A stretch of 64,000 nt of DNA, from positions 32,701,851 through 32,765,850 of the forward strand of contig NC_079877.1 in NCBI RefSeq assembly GCF_029227915.1, given 5' to 3'. The position numbers were made by a program, and so were the translations under genes. Positions 48,467 to 59,874 of the stretch are shown here, one piece after another; positions within the stretch are counted from its first letter, which is position 1; each line of letters starts with the position of its first letter. Origin of the DNA: Hydractinia symbiolongicarpus (taxonomy: Eukaryota; Cnidaria; Hydrozoa; Anthoathecata; Hydractiniidae). The notes beneath the pieces are model-generated. The model saw only the letters and a list, made by a program, of their open reading frames with translations. It did no database searches and had not been told where the DNA came from.

Positions 48467-51400
48467 CTATACGGGCCGAGTCAGGGATTTACGGGAAATC
48501 GCAGGTTTTCGTTTGCCGGCGATTAAACTTCTTTTATTCATCGTCTCATCAAAAATGAAAACATTTTTGAAAACTACAAGTCTCATGCGTTTTGGTGGTG
48601 AAATAATAATTTAAAAAATCGTTCTGGAAATGAGTTTACACCCTGGGTACTATGTTTGTATACTTTTGACTATACGGGCCGAGTCCGGGATTTACGGGAA
48701 ATCGCAGGTTTTCGTTTGCCGGCGATTAAACTCCTTTTATTCAGCGTCTCATCAAAAATGAAAACACTTTTGAAAACTAAATGTCTCATGCGTTTTAGTG
48801 GTGGAAAAATAATTTATAAATCGTTCGGGAAATGAGTTTACTCCCTGGGTACTTTCTTTGTATACTTTTGACTATACGGGCCGAGTCCGGGATTTACGGG
48901 AAATCGCGGGTTTTCGTTTCCCGGCGATTAAACTTATTTTATTCAGCGTCCCATCAAAAATGAAAACATTTTTAAAAACTACAAGTCTCATGCGTTTTAG
49001 TGGTGAAAAAATAATATAAAAAATCGTTCGGGAAATGAGTTTACTCCCTGGGTACTTTCTTTGTATACTTTTGACTATGCGGGCCAAGCCCGGGATTTAC
49101 GGGAAATGGCGGGTTTTCGTTTGCCGGCGATTAAACTTCTTTTATTCAGTGTCTCATCAAAAATGAAAACATTTTTGAAAACTACAAGTCTCATGCGTTT
49201 TAGTGGTGAAAAAATAATATAAAAAATCGTTCGGGAAATGAGTTTACTCCCTGGGTACTTCCTTTGTATACTTTTGACTATACGGGCCGAGTCCGGCATT
49301 TACGGGAAATCGCAGGTTTTCGTTTGCCGGCGATTAAACTTCTTTTATTCAGCGTCTCATCAAAAATGAAAACACTTTTGAAAACTAAATGTCTCATGCG
49401 TTTTACTGGTGGAAAAATAATTTATAAATCGTTCGGGAAATGAGTTTACTCCATGGGTACTTTCTTTCTATACTTTTGTCTATACGGGCCGAGTCAGGGA
49501 TTTACGGGAAATCGCAGGTTTTCGTTTGCCGGCGATTAAACTTCTTTTATTGAGCGTCCCATCAAAAATGAAAACATTTTTGAAAACTACAAGTCTCATG
49601 CGTTTTAGTGGTGAAAAAATAATATAAAAAATCGTTCGGGAAATGAGTTTACTCCCTGGGTACTTTCTTTGTATACTTTTGACTATGCGGGCCAAGCCCG
49701 GGATTTACGGGAAATGGCGGGTTTTCGTTTGCCGGCGATTAAACTTCTTTTATTCAGTGTCTCATCAAAAATTAAAACATTTTTGAAAACTACAAGTCTC
49801 ATGCGTTTTAGTGGTGAAAAAATAATATAAAAAATCGTTCGGGAAATGAGTTTACTCACAGGGTACTTTCTTTGTATACATTCGACTATAGGGGCCAAGC
49901 CCGGGATTTACGGGAAATCGCGGGTTTTCGTTTGCCGGCGATTAAACCACTTTCATTAAGGGTCTCATCAAAAATGAAAACATTTTTAAAAACTACAAGT
50001 CTCATGCGTTTTAGTGGTGAAAAAATAATATAAAAAATCGTTCGGGAAATGAGTTTACTCCCTGGGTACTTTCTTTGTATACTTTTGACTATGCGGGCCA
50101 AGCCCGGGATTTACGGGAAATGGCGGGTTTTCGTTTGCCGGCGATTAAACTTCTTTTATTCAGTGTCTCATCAAAAATGAAAACATTTTTGAAAACTACA
50201 AGTCTCATGCGTTTTAGTGGTGAAAAAATAATATAAAAAATCGTTCGGGAAATGAGTTTACTCCCTGGGTACTTCCTTTGTATACTTTTGACTATACGGG
50301 CCGAGTCCGGCATTTACGGGAAATCGCAGGTTTTCGTTTGCCGGCGATTAAACTTCTTTTATTCAGCGTCTCATCAAAAATGAAAACACTTTTGAAAACT
50401 AAATGTCTCATGCGTTTTACTGGTGGAAAAATAATTTATAAATCGTTCGGGAAATGAGTTTACTCCATGGGTACTTTCTTTGTATACTTTTGACTATACG
50501 GGCCGAGTCCGGGATTTACGGAAATCGCGGGTTTTCGTTTGCCGGCGATTAAACTTCTTTTATTGAGCGTCCCATCAAAAATGAAAACATTTTTGAAAAC
50601 TACAAGTCTCATGCGTTTTAGTGGTGAAAAAATAATATAAAAAATCGTTCGGGAAATGAGTTTACTCCCTGGGTACTTTCTTTGTATACTTTTGACTATG
50701 CGGGCCAAGCCCGGGATTTACGGGAAATGGCGGGTTTTCGTTTGCCGGCGATTAAACTTCTTTTATTCAGTGTCTCATCAAAAATTAAAACATTTTTGAA
50801 AACTACAAGTCTCATGCGTTTTAGTGGTGAAAAAATAATATAAAAAATCGTTCGGGAAATGAGTTTACTCACAGGGTACTTTCTTTGTATACATTCGACT
50901 ATACGGCCAAGCCCGGGATTTACGGGAAATCGCGGGTTTTCGTTTGCCGGCGATTAAACCACTTTCATTAAGGGTCTCATCAAAAATGAAAATATTTCTG
51001 AAAACTAAATGTCTCATGCGTTTTAGTGGTGAAAAAATAATATAAAAAATCGTTCGGGAAATGAGTTTACTCCCTGGGTACTTTCTTTGTATACTTTTGA
51101 CTATACGGGCCAAGCCCGGGATTTACGGGAAATGGCGGGTTTTCGATTGCCGGCGATAAAACCACTTTCATTAAGGGTCTCATCAAAGATGAAAACATTT
51201 CTGAAAACTACAAGTCTCATGCGTTTTAGTGGTGAAAAAATAATTTAAAAAATCGTTCGGGAAATGAGTTTACTCCCTGGGTACTTTCTTTGTATACTTT
51301 TGACTATACGGGCCGAGTCCGGGGTTTACGGGAAGTCGCGGGTTTTCGTTTGCCGGCGATTAAACTTCTTTTATTCAGCGTGTCATCAAAAATGAAAACA

Positions 51401-51506
51401 TTTTTAAAAAGTACAAGTCTCATGGGCTTTAGTGGTAAAATAATAATGTAAAAAATCGTTCTGGAAATGAGTTTACACCCTGGGTATTATCTTTGTATAC
51501 TTTTGA
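48467..51506. repeat. Fifteen-monomer repeat, copy 1 (3040 bp)
   Basis: The length is 15 x 203 minus 5; single-base deletions near 48819, 49429, 50439, 50520 and 50905 account for the five. It contains an internal five-monomer repeat (49075 region and 50089 region, offset 1014) and the mosaic monomer at 49443-49645. Its first part repeats the 43.3-44.2 kb block and its last part the 44.2-45.1 kb block. Confidence 0.83.
49443..49645. repeat. Mosaic monomer with a short conversion-like patch
   Basis: The left flank 'actccatggg' and right flank 'ttgagcgtcccatc' match the monomer starting near 44165. Between them, 49468-49517 carries the alleles of another type ('ctttctatacttttgtc', 'gagtcaggg', 'atcgcagg') seen at 46010, 47430 and 48450. 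The 1-bp deletion 'tttacggaaatcg' expected from the flanking type is absent, as if overwritten. The monomer is full length. Confidence 0.78.
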
Positions 51507-53331
51507 CTATACGGGCCGAGTCAGGGATTTACGGGAAATCGCAGGTTTTCGTTTGCCGGCGATTAAACTTCTTTTATTCATCGTCTCATCAAAAATGAAA
51601 ACATTTTTGAAAACTACAAGTCTCATGCGTTTTAGTGGTGAAATAATAATTTAAAAAATCGTTCTGGAAATGAGTTTACACCCTGGGTACTATGTTTGTA
51701 TACTTTTGACTATACGGGCCGAGTCCGGGATTTACGGGAAATCGCAGGTTTTCGTTTGCCGGCGATTAAACTCCTTTTATTCAGCGTCTCATCAAAAATG
51801 AAAACACTTTTGAAAACTAAATGTCTCATGCGTTTTAGTGGTGGAAAAATAATTTATAAATCGTTCGGGAAATGAGTTTACTCCCTGGGTACTTTCTTTG
51901 TATACTTTTGACTATACGGGCCGAGTCCGGGATTTACGGGAAATCGCGGGTTTTCGTTTCCCGGCGATTAAACTTCTTTTATTCAGCGTCCCATCAAAAA
52001 TGAAAACATTTTTAAAAACTACAAGTCTCATGCGTTTTAGTGGTGAAAAAATAATATAAAAAATCGTTCGGGAAATGAGTTTACTCCCTGGGTACTTTCT
52101 TTGTATACTTTTGACTATGCGGGCCAAGCCCGGGATTTACGGGAAATGGCGGGTTTTCGTTTGCCGGCGATTAAACTTCTTTTATTCAGTGTCTCATCAA
52201 AAATGAAAACATTTTTGAAAACTACAAGTCTCATGCGTTTTAGTGGTGAAAAAATAATATAAAAAATCGTTCGGGAAATGAGTTTACTCCCTGGGTACTT
52301 TCTTTGTATACTTTTGACTATACGGGCCGAGTCCGGGATTTACGGAAATCGCGGGTTTTCGTTTGCCGGCGATTAAACTTCTTTTATTGAGCGTCCCATC
52401 AAAAATGAAAACATTTTTGAAAACTACAAGTCTCATGCGTTTTAGTGGTGAAAAAATAATATAAAAAATCGTTCGGGAAATGAGTTTACTCCCTGGGTAC
52501 TTTCTTTGTATACTTTTGACTATGCGGGCCAAGCCCGGGATTTACGGGAAATGGCGGGTTTTCGTTTGCCGGCGATTAAACTTCTTTTATTCAGTGTCTC
52601 ATCAAAAATTAAAACATTTTTGAAAACTACAAGTCTCATGCGTTTTAGTGGTGAAAAAATAATATAAAAAATCGTTCGGGAAATGAGTTTACTCACAGGG
52701 TACTTTCTTTGTATACATTCGACTATACGGGCCAAGCCCGGGATTTACGGGAAATCGCGGGTTTTCGTTTGCCGGCGATTAAACCACTTTCATTAAGGGT
52801 CTCATCAAAAATGAAAATATTTCTGAAAACTAAATGTCTCATGCGTTTTAGTGGTGAAAAAATAATATAAAAAATCGTTCGGGAAATGAGTTTACTCCCT
52901 GGGTACTTTCTTTGTATACTTTTGACTATACGGGCCAAGCCCGGGATTTACGGGAAATGGCGGGTTTTCGATTGCCGGCGATAAAACCACTTTCATTAAG
53001 GGTCTCATCAAAGATGAAAACATTTCTGAAAACTACAAGTCTCATGCGTTTTAGTGGTGAAAAAATAATTTAAAAAATCGTTCGGGAAATGAGTTTACTC
53101 CCTGGGTACTTTCTTTGTATACTTTTGACTATACGGGCCGAGTCCGGGGTTTACGGGAAGTCGCGGGTTTTCGTTTGCCGGCGATTAAACTTCTTTTATT
53201 CAGCGTGTCATCAAAAATGAAAACATTTTTAAAAAGTACAAGTCTCATGGGCTTTAGTGGTAAAATAATAATGTAAAAAATCGTTCTGGAAATGAGTTTA
53301 CACCCTGGGTATTATCTTTGTATACTTTTGA
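51507..53331. repeat. Fifteen-monomer repeat, copy 2, shortened to nine monomers (1825 bp)
   Basis: The first part matches 48467 onward at offset 3040. From about 52284 it matches 50460 onward at offset 1824-1825, so six internal monomers (about 1.2 kb) are missing relative to copy 1. The length is 9 x 203 minus 2, explained by deletions near 51859 and 52344. It lacks the 'atacggcc' deletion at 50905, which is private to copy 1. Confidence 0.83.
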
Positions 53332-54900
53332 CTATACGGGCCGAGTCCGGGATTTACGGGAAATCGCAAGTTTTGGTTTGCCGTCGATTAAACTTCTTTT
53401 ATTCAGCGTCTCATCAAAAATGAAAACATTTTTGAAAACTACAAGTCTCATGCGTTTTAGTGGTGAAAAAATAATTTAAAAAATCGTTCGGGAAATGAGT
53501 TTACTCCCTGGGTACTTTCTTTGTATACTTTTGACAATATGGGCCAAGCCCGGGATTTACGGGAAATGGCGGGTTTTCGTTTGCCGGCGATTAAACTTCT
53601 TCTATTCAGTGTCTCATCAAAAATGAAAACATTTTTGAAAATTACAAGTCTCATGCGTTTTAGTGGTGAAAAGATAATTTAAAAAATCGTTTTGGAAATG
53701 AGTTTACTCACAATGTACTTTCTTTGTATACATTTGACTATACGGGCCAAGCCCGGGATTTACGGGAAATCGCGGGTTTTCGTTTGCCGGCGATTAAACC
53801 ACTTTCATTAAGCGTCTCATCAAAAATGAAAACATTTCTGAAAACTACAAGTCTCATGCGTTTTAGTGGTGAAAAAATAATTTAAAAAATCGTTCGGGAA
53901 ATGAGTTTACTCCCTGGGTACTTTCTTTGTATACTTTTGACTATACGGGCCGAGTCCGGGAATTACGGAAGGTCGCGGGTTTTCGTTTGCCGGCGATTAA
54001 ACTTCTTTTATTCAGCGTCTCATCAAAAATGAAAACATTTTTAAAAACTACAAGTCTCATGGGCCTTAGTGGTGAAATAATAATTTAAAAAATCGTTTGG
54101 GAAATGAGTTTACACCCTGGGTACTTTCTTTCTATACTTTTGTCTATACGGGCCGAGTCAGGGATTTACGGGAAATCGCAGGTTTTCGTTTGCCGGCGAT
54201 TAAACTTCTTTTATTCAGCGTCTCATCAAAAATGAAAACATTTTTGAAAACTACAAGTCTCATGCGTTTTAGTGGTGAAAAAATAATTTAAAAAATCGTT
54301 CGGGAAATGAGTTTACTCCCTGGGTACTTTCTTTGTATACTTTTGATTATACGGGCCGAGTCCGGGATTTACGGGAAATCGCGGGTTTTCGTTTGCCGGC
54401 GATTAAACCACTTTCATTAAGCGTCTCATCAAAAATGAAAACATTTCTGAAAACTACAAGTCTCATGCGTTTTAGTGGTGAAAAAATAATTCAAAAAATC
54501 GTTCGGGAAATGAGTTTACTCCCTGGGTACTTTCTTTGTATACTTTTAACTATACGGGCCGAGTCCGGGAATTACGGGAAGTCGCGGGTTTTCGTTTGCC
54601 GGCGATTAAACTTCTTTTATTCAGCGTCTCATCAAAAATGAAAACATTTTTAAAAACTACAAGTCTCATGGGCCTTAGTGGTGAAATAATAATTTAAAAA
54701 ATCGTTCGGGAAATGAGTTTACACCCTGGGTACTTTCTTTCTATACTTTTGTCTATACGGGCCGAGTCAGGGATTTACGGGAAATCGCAGGTTTTCGTTT
54801 GCCAGCGATTAAACTTCTTTTATTCATCGTCTCATCAAAAATGAAAACATTTTTGAAAACTACAAGTCTCATGCGTTTTAGTGGTGAAAAAATAATTTAA
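53332..54900. repeat. Third occurrence of the seven-monomer repeat, with a patched end
   Basis: Markers 'gccgtcgatt', 'acaatatgggcc', 'cttctattc', 'gaattacggaagg' and 'ctttctatacttttgtc' recur in the order seen at 45.2-46.5 kb. The end (54660-54880, with 'attcatcgtctc') matches 48380-48580 instead. One monomer near 54490 reads 'aattcaaaaaatcg', removing a stop codon and producing a 102-codon plus-strand frame with no other support. Confidence 0.78.
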
Positions 54901-56456
54901 AAAATCGTTCGGGAAATGAGTTTACTCCCTGGGTACTTTCTTTGTATACTTTTGATTATACGGGCCGAGTCCGGGGTTTACGGGAAATGGCGGGTTTTCG
55001 GTTGCCGGCGATTAAACTTCTTTTATTCAGCGTCTCATCAAAAATGAAAACATTTTTAAAAACTACAAGTCTCATGGGCTTTAGTGGTGAAATAATAATT
55101 TAAAAATTCGTTCTGGAAATGAGTTTACACCCTGGGTACTTTCTTTGTATACTTTTGACTATACGGGCCGAGTCCGGGATTTACGGGAAATCGCAGGTTT
55201 TCGTTTGCCGGCCATTAAACTTCTTTTATTCAGCGTTTCATCAAAAATGAAAACATTTTTGAAAACTACAAGTCTCATGCGTTTTAGTGGTGAAAAAGTA
55301 ATTTAAAAAATCGTTCGGGAAATGAGTTTACTCCCTGGGTACTTTCTTTGTATACTTTTGATTATACGGGCCGAGTCCGGGGTTTACGGGAAATGGCGGG
55401 TTTTCGTTTGCCGGCGATTAAACTTCTTTTACTCAGCGTCTCATCAAAAATGAAAACATTTTTGAAAACTACCAGTCTCATGCGTTTTAGTGGTGAAAAA
55501 ATAATATAAAAAATCGTTCGGGAAATGAGTTTACTCCCTGGGTACTTTCTTTGTATACTTTTGACTATACGGGCCAAGCCCGTGATTTACGGGAAATGGC
55601 GGGTTTTCGTTTGCCGGCGATTAAACTTCTTTTATTCAGCGTCTCATCAAAAATGAAAACATTTTTGAAAACTACAAGTCTCATGCGTTTTAGTGGTGAA
55701 AAAATAATATAAAAAAATCGTTCGGGAAATGAGTTTACTCCCTGGGTACTTTCCTTGTATACTTTTGACTATACGGGCCGAGTCCGGGATTTACGGGAAA
55801 TCGCAGGTTTTCGTTTGCCGGCCATTAAACTTCTTTTATTCAGCGTTTCATCAAAAATGAAAACATTTTTGAAAACTACAAGTCTCATGGGCTTTAGTGG
55901 TGAAATGATAATTTAAAAAATCGTTCGGGAAATGAGTTTACACCCTGGGTACTTTCTTTGTATACTTGTGATTATACGGGCCGAGTCGGGGGTTTACGGA
56001 AAATGGCGGGTTTTTGTTTGCCGGCGATTAAACTTCTTTTATTCAGCGTCTCATCAAAAATGAAAACAATTTTGAAAACTACAAGTCTCAGGCGTTTTAG
56101 TAGTGAAAAAATAATATAAAAAATCGTTCGGGAAATGAGTTTACTCCCTGGGTACTTTCTTTGTATACTTTTGACTATACGGGCCGAGTCCGGGGTTTAC
56201 GGGAAGTCGCGGGTTTTCGTTTGCCGGCGATTAAACTTCTTTTATTCAGCGTCTCATCAAAAATGAAAACATTTTTAAAAAGTACAAGTCTCATGGGCTT
56301 TAGTGGTGAAATAATAATTTAAAAAATCGTTCTGGAAATGAGTTTACACCCTGGGTATTATCTTTGTATACTTTTGACTATACGGGCCAAGTCCGGGATT
56401 TACGGGAAATCGCAAGTTTTCGTTTGCCGTCGATTAAACTTCTTTTATTCAGCGTC

Positions 56457-57268
56457 TCATCAAAAATGAAAACATTTTTGAAAACTACAAGTCTCATGCG
56501 TTTTAGTGGTGAAAAAATAATTTAAAAAATCGTTCGGGAAATGAGTTTACTCCCTGGGTACTTTCTTTGTATACTTTTGATTATACGGGCCGAGTCCGGG
56601 GTTTACGGGAAATGGCGGGTTTTCGTTTGCCGGCGATTAAACTTCTTTTATTCAGCGTCTCATCAAAAATGAAAACATTTTTAAAAACTACAAGTCTCAT
56701 GGGCCTTAGTGGTGAAATAATAATTTAAAAAATCGTTCGGGAAATGAGTTTACACCCTGGGTACTTTCTTTGTATACTTTTGTCTATACGGGCCGAGTCA
56801 GGGATTTACGGGAAATCGCAGGTTTTCGTTTGCCGGCGATTAAACTTCTTTTATTCAGCGTCTCATCAAAAATGAAAACATTTTTGAAAACTACAAGTCT
56901 CATGCGTTTTAGTGGTGAAAAAATAATATAAAAAATCGTTCGGGAAATGAGTTTACTCCCTGGGTACTTTCCTTGTATACTTTTGACTATACGGGCCAAG
57001 CCCGGGATTTACGGGAAATGACGGGTTTTCGTTTGCCGGCGATTAAACTTCTTTTATTCAGTGTCTCATCAAAAATGAAAACATTTTTGAAAACTACAAG
57101 TCTCATGGGCTTTAGTGGTGAAATAATAATTTAAAAAATTGTTCTGGAAATGAGTTTACACCTTGGGTAATTTCTTTGTATACTTTTGACTATACTGGCC
57201 GAGTCCGGGATTTACGGAAAATCGCAGGTTTTCGTTTGCCGGCGATTAAACTTCTTTTATTCAGCAGC
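56457..57268. repeat. Four-monomer tandem duplication in super-unit copy 1, first copy (812 bp)
   Basis: Exactly 4 x 203, followed directly by a copy at offset 812. The start is where 'cagcgtc' and 'cagcagctc' give way to shared sequence. The minus-strand frames at 56784 and 57596 are the same frame in the two copies. Confidence 0.88.
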
Positions 57269-58080
57269 TCATCAAAAATGAAAACATTTTTGAAAACTAC
57301 AAGTCTCATGCGTTTTAGTGGTGAAAAAATAATTTAAAAAATCGTTCGGGAAATGAGTTTACTCCCTGGGTACTTTCTTTGTATACTTTTGATTATACGG
57401 GCCGAGTCCGGGGTTTACGGGAAATGGCGGGTTTTCGTTTGCCGGCGATTAAACTTCTTTTATTCAGCGTCTCATCAAAAATGAAAACATTTTTAAAAAC
57501 TACAAGTCTCATGGGCCTTAGTGGTGAAATAATAATTTAAAAAATCGTTCGGGAAATGAGTTTACACCCTGGGTACTTTCTTTGTATACTTTTGTCTATA
57601 CGGGCCGAGTCAGGGATTTACGGGAAATCGCAGGTTTTCGTTTGCCGGCGATTAAACTTCTTTTATTCAGCGTCTCATCAAAAATGAAAACATTTTTGAA
57701 AACTACAAGTCTCATGCGTTTTAGTGGTGAAAAAATAATATAAAAAATCGTTCGGGAAATGAGTTTACTCCCTGGGTACTTTCCTTGTATACTTTTGACT
57801 ATACGGGCCAAGCCCGGGATTTACGGGAAATGACGGGTTTTCGTTTGCCGGCGATTAAACTTCTTTTATTCAGTGTCTCATCAAAAATGAAAACATTTTT
57901 GAAAACTACAAGTCTCATGGGCTTTAGTGGTGAAATAATAATTTAAAAAATTGTTCTGGAAATGAGTTTACACCTTGGGTAATTTCTTTGTATACTTTTG
58001 ACTATACTGGCCGAGTCCGGGATTTACGGAAAATCGCAGGTTTTCGTTTGCCGGCGATTAAACTTCTTTTATTCAGCAGC
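57269..58080. repeat. Four-monomer tandem duplication, second copy (812 bp)
   Basis: Repeat of the preceding 812 bp. Just beyond it, the 'ttgggtaatttc' monomer is itself duplicated at offset 203, with 'aatgtgtttacaccttgggc' marking the second member. Confidence 0.88.
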
Positions 58081-58305
58081 TCATCAAAAATGAAAACATT
58101 TTTGAAAACTACAAGTCTCATGGGCTTTAGTGGTGAAATAATAATTTAAAAAATTGTTCTGGAAATGTGTTTACACCTTGGGCAATTTCTTTGTATACTT
58201 TTGACTATACTGGCCGAGTCCGGGATTTACGGAAAATCGCAGGTTTTCGTTTGCCGGCGATTAAACTTCTTTTATTCAGCGTCTCATCAAAAATGAAAAC
58301 ATTTT

Positions 58306-58914
58306 TGAAAACTACAAGTCTCATGCGTTTTAGTGGTGAAAAAATAATTTAAAAAATCGTTTGGGAAATGAGTTTACACCCTGGGTACTTTCTTTGTATA
58401 CTTTTGACTATATGGGCCGAGTCCGGGATTTACGGGAAATCGCAGGTTTTCGTTTGCCGGCGATTAAACTTCTTTTATTCAGCGTCTCATCAAAAATGAA
58501 AACAATTTTGAAAACTACAAGTGTCATGCGTTTTAGTGGTGAAAAAATAATATAAAAAATCGTTCGGGAAATGAGTTTACTCCCTGGGTACTTTCTTTGT
58601 ATACTTTTGACTATATGGGCCAAGCCCGGGATTTACGGGAAATGGCGGGTTTTCGTTTGCCGGCGATTAAACTTCTTCTATTCAGTGTCTCATCAAAAAT
58701 GAAAACATTTTTGAAAACTACAAGTCTCATGCGTTTTAGTGGTGAAAAGATAATTTAAAAAATCGTTTTGGAAATGAGTTTACTCACAAGGTACTTTCTT
58801 TGTATACATTCGACTATACGGGCCAAGCCCGGGATTTACGGGAAATCGCGGGTTTTCGTTTGCAGGCGATTAAACCACTTTCATTAAGCGTCTCATCAAA
58901 AATGAAAACATTTC
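58306..58914. repeat. Three-monomer tandem duplication, first copy (609 bp)
   Basis: Exactly 3 x 203: a 'tatatgggccgag/gtgtcatg' monomer, a 'tatatgggccaag/cttctattc' monomer and a 'cacaagg/attcgactatacggg/ttgcaggcg' monomer. The left edge is at the tttttg/tttctg difference. Confidence 0.88.
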
Positions 58915-59523
58915 TGAAAACTACAAGTCTCATGCGTTTTAGTGGTGAAAAAATAATTTAAAAAATCGTTTGGGAAATGAGTTTACACCCTGGGTACTTT
59001 CTTTGTATACTTTTGACTATATGGGCCGAGTCCGGGATTTACGGGAAATCGCAGGTTTTCGTTTGCCGGCGATTAAACTTCTTTTATTCAGCGTCTCATC
59101 AAAAATGAAAACAATTTTGAAAACTACAAGTGTCATGCGTTTTAGTGGTGAAAAAATAATATAAAAAATCGTTCGGGAAATGAGTTTACTCCCTGGGTAC
59201 TTTCTTTGTATACTTTTGACTATATGGGCCAAGCCCGGGATTTACGGGAAATGGCGGGTTTTCGTTTGCCGGCGATTAAACTTCTTCTATTCAGTGTCTC
59301 ATCAAAAATGAAAACATTTTTGAAAACTACAAGTCTCATGCGTTTTAGTGGTGAAAAGATAATTTAAAAAATCGTTTTGGAAATGAGTTTACTCACAAGG
59401 TACTTTCTTTGTATACATTCGACTATACGGGCCAAGCCCGGGATTTACGGGAAATCGCGGGTTTTCGTTTGCAGGCGATTAAACCACTTTCATTAAGCGT
59501 CTCATCAAAAATGAAAACATTTC
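58915..59523. repeat. Three-monomer tandem duplication, second copy (609 bp)
   Basis: Repeat of the preceding 609 bp with no difference that I noticed. The same sequence begins again at 63382, where the window ends inside it. Confidence 0.88.
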
Positions 59524-59874
59524 TGAAAACTACAAGTCTCATGCGTTTTAGTGGTGAAAAAATAATTTAAAAAATCGTTCGGGAAATGAGTTTACTCACT
59601 GGGTACATTCTTTGTATACTTTTGACTATACGGGCCGAGTCCGGGAATTACGGGAAGTCGCGGGTTTTCGTTTGCCGGCGATTAAACTTCCTTTATTCAG
59701 CGTCTCATCAAAAATGAAAACATTTTTAAAAACTACAAGTCTCATGGGCCTTAGTGGTGAAATAATAATTTAAAAAAACGTTCGGGAAATGAGTTTACAC
59801 CCTGGGTACTTTCTTTGTATACTTTTGTCTATACGGGCCGAGTCAGGGATTTACGGGAAATCGCAGGTTTTCGT

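Larger units (their letters stand above)
55002..59874. repeat. 24-monomer super-unit, copy 1 (4873 bp)
   Basis: The length is 24 x 203 plus 1. The extra base is in the seven-A run at 55711-55717, the only insertion allele in the window and shared with copy 2 at 60584-60590. Distinctive monomers carry 'tacttgtgattata' with 'gtcgggggt', 'ctcaggcg' and 'tagtagtg' (about 55930-56130), and 'ttgggtaatttc' with 'cagcagctc'. It contains a four-monomer and a three-monomer tandem duplication. Confidence 0.88.

Noticed and set aside
54333-54641. 102-codon plus-strand open frame
   Set aside because: A T-to-C change near 54490 ('aattcaaaa') removes the usual TAA, letting the frame run into the next monomer in another phase. 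There is no other sign of coding.
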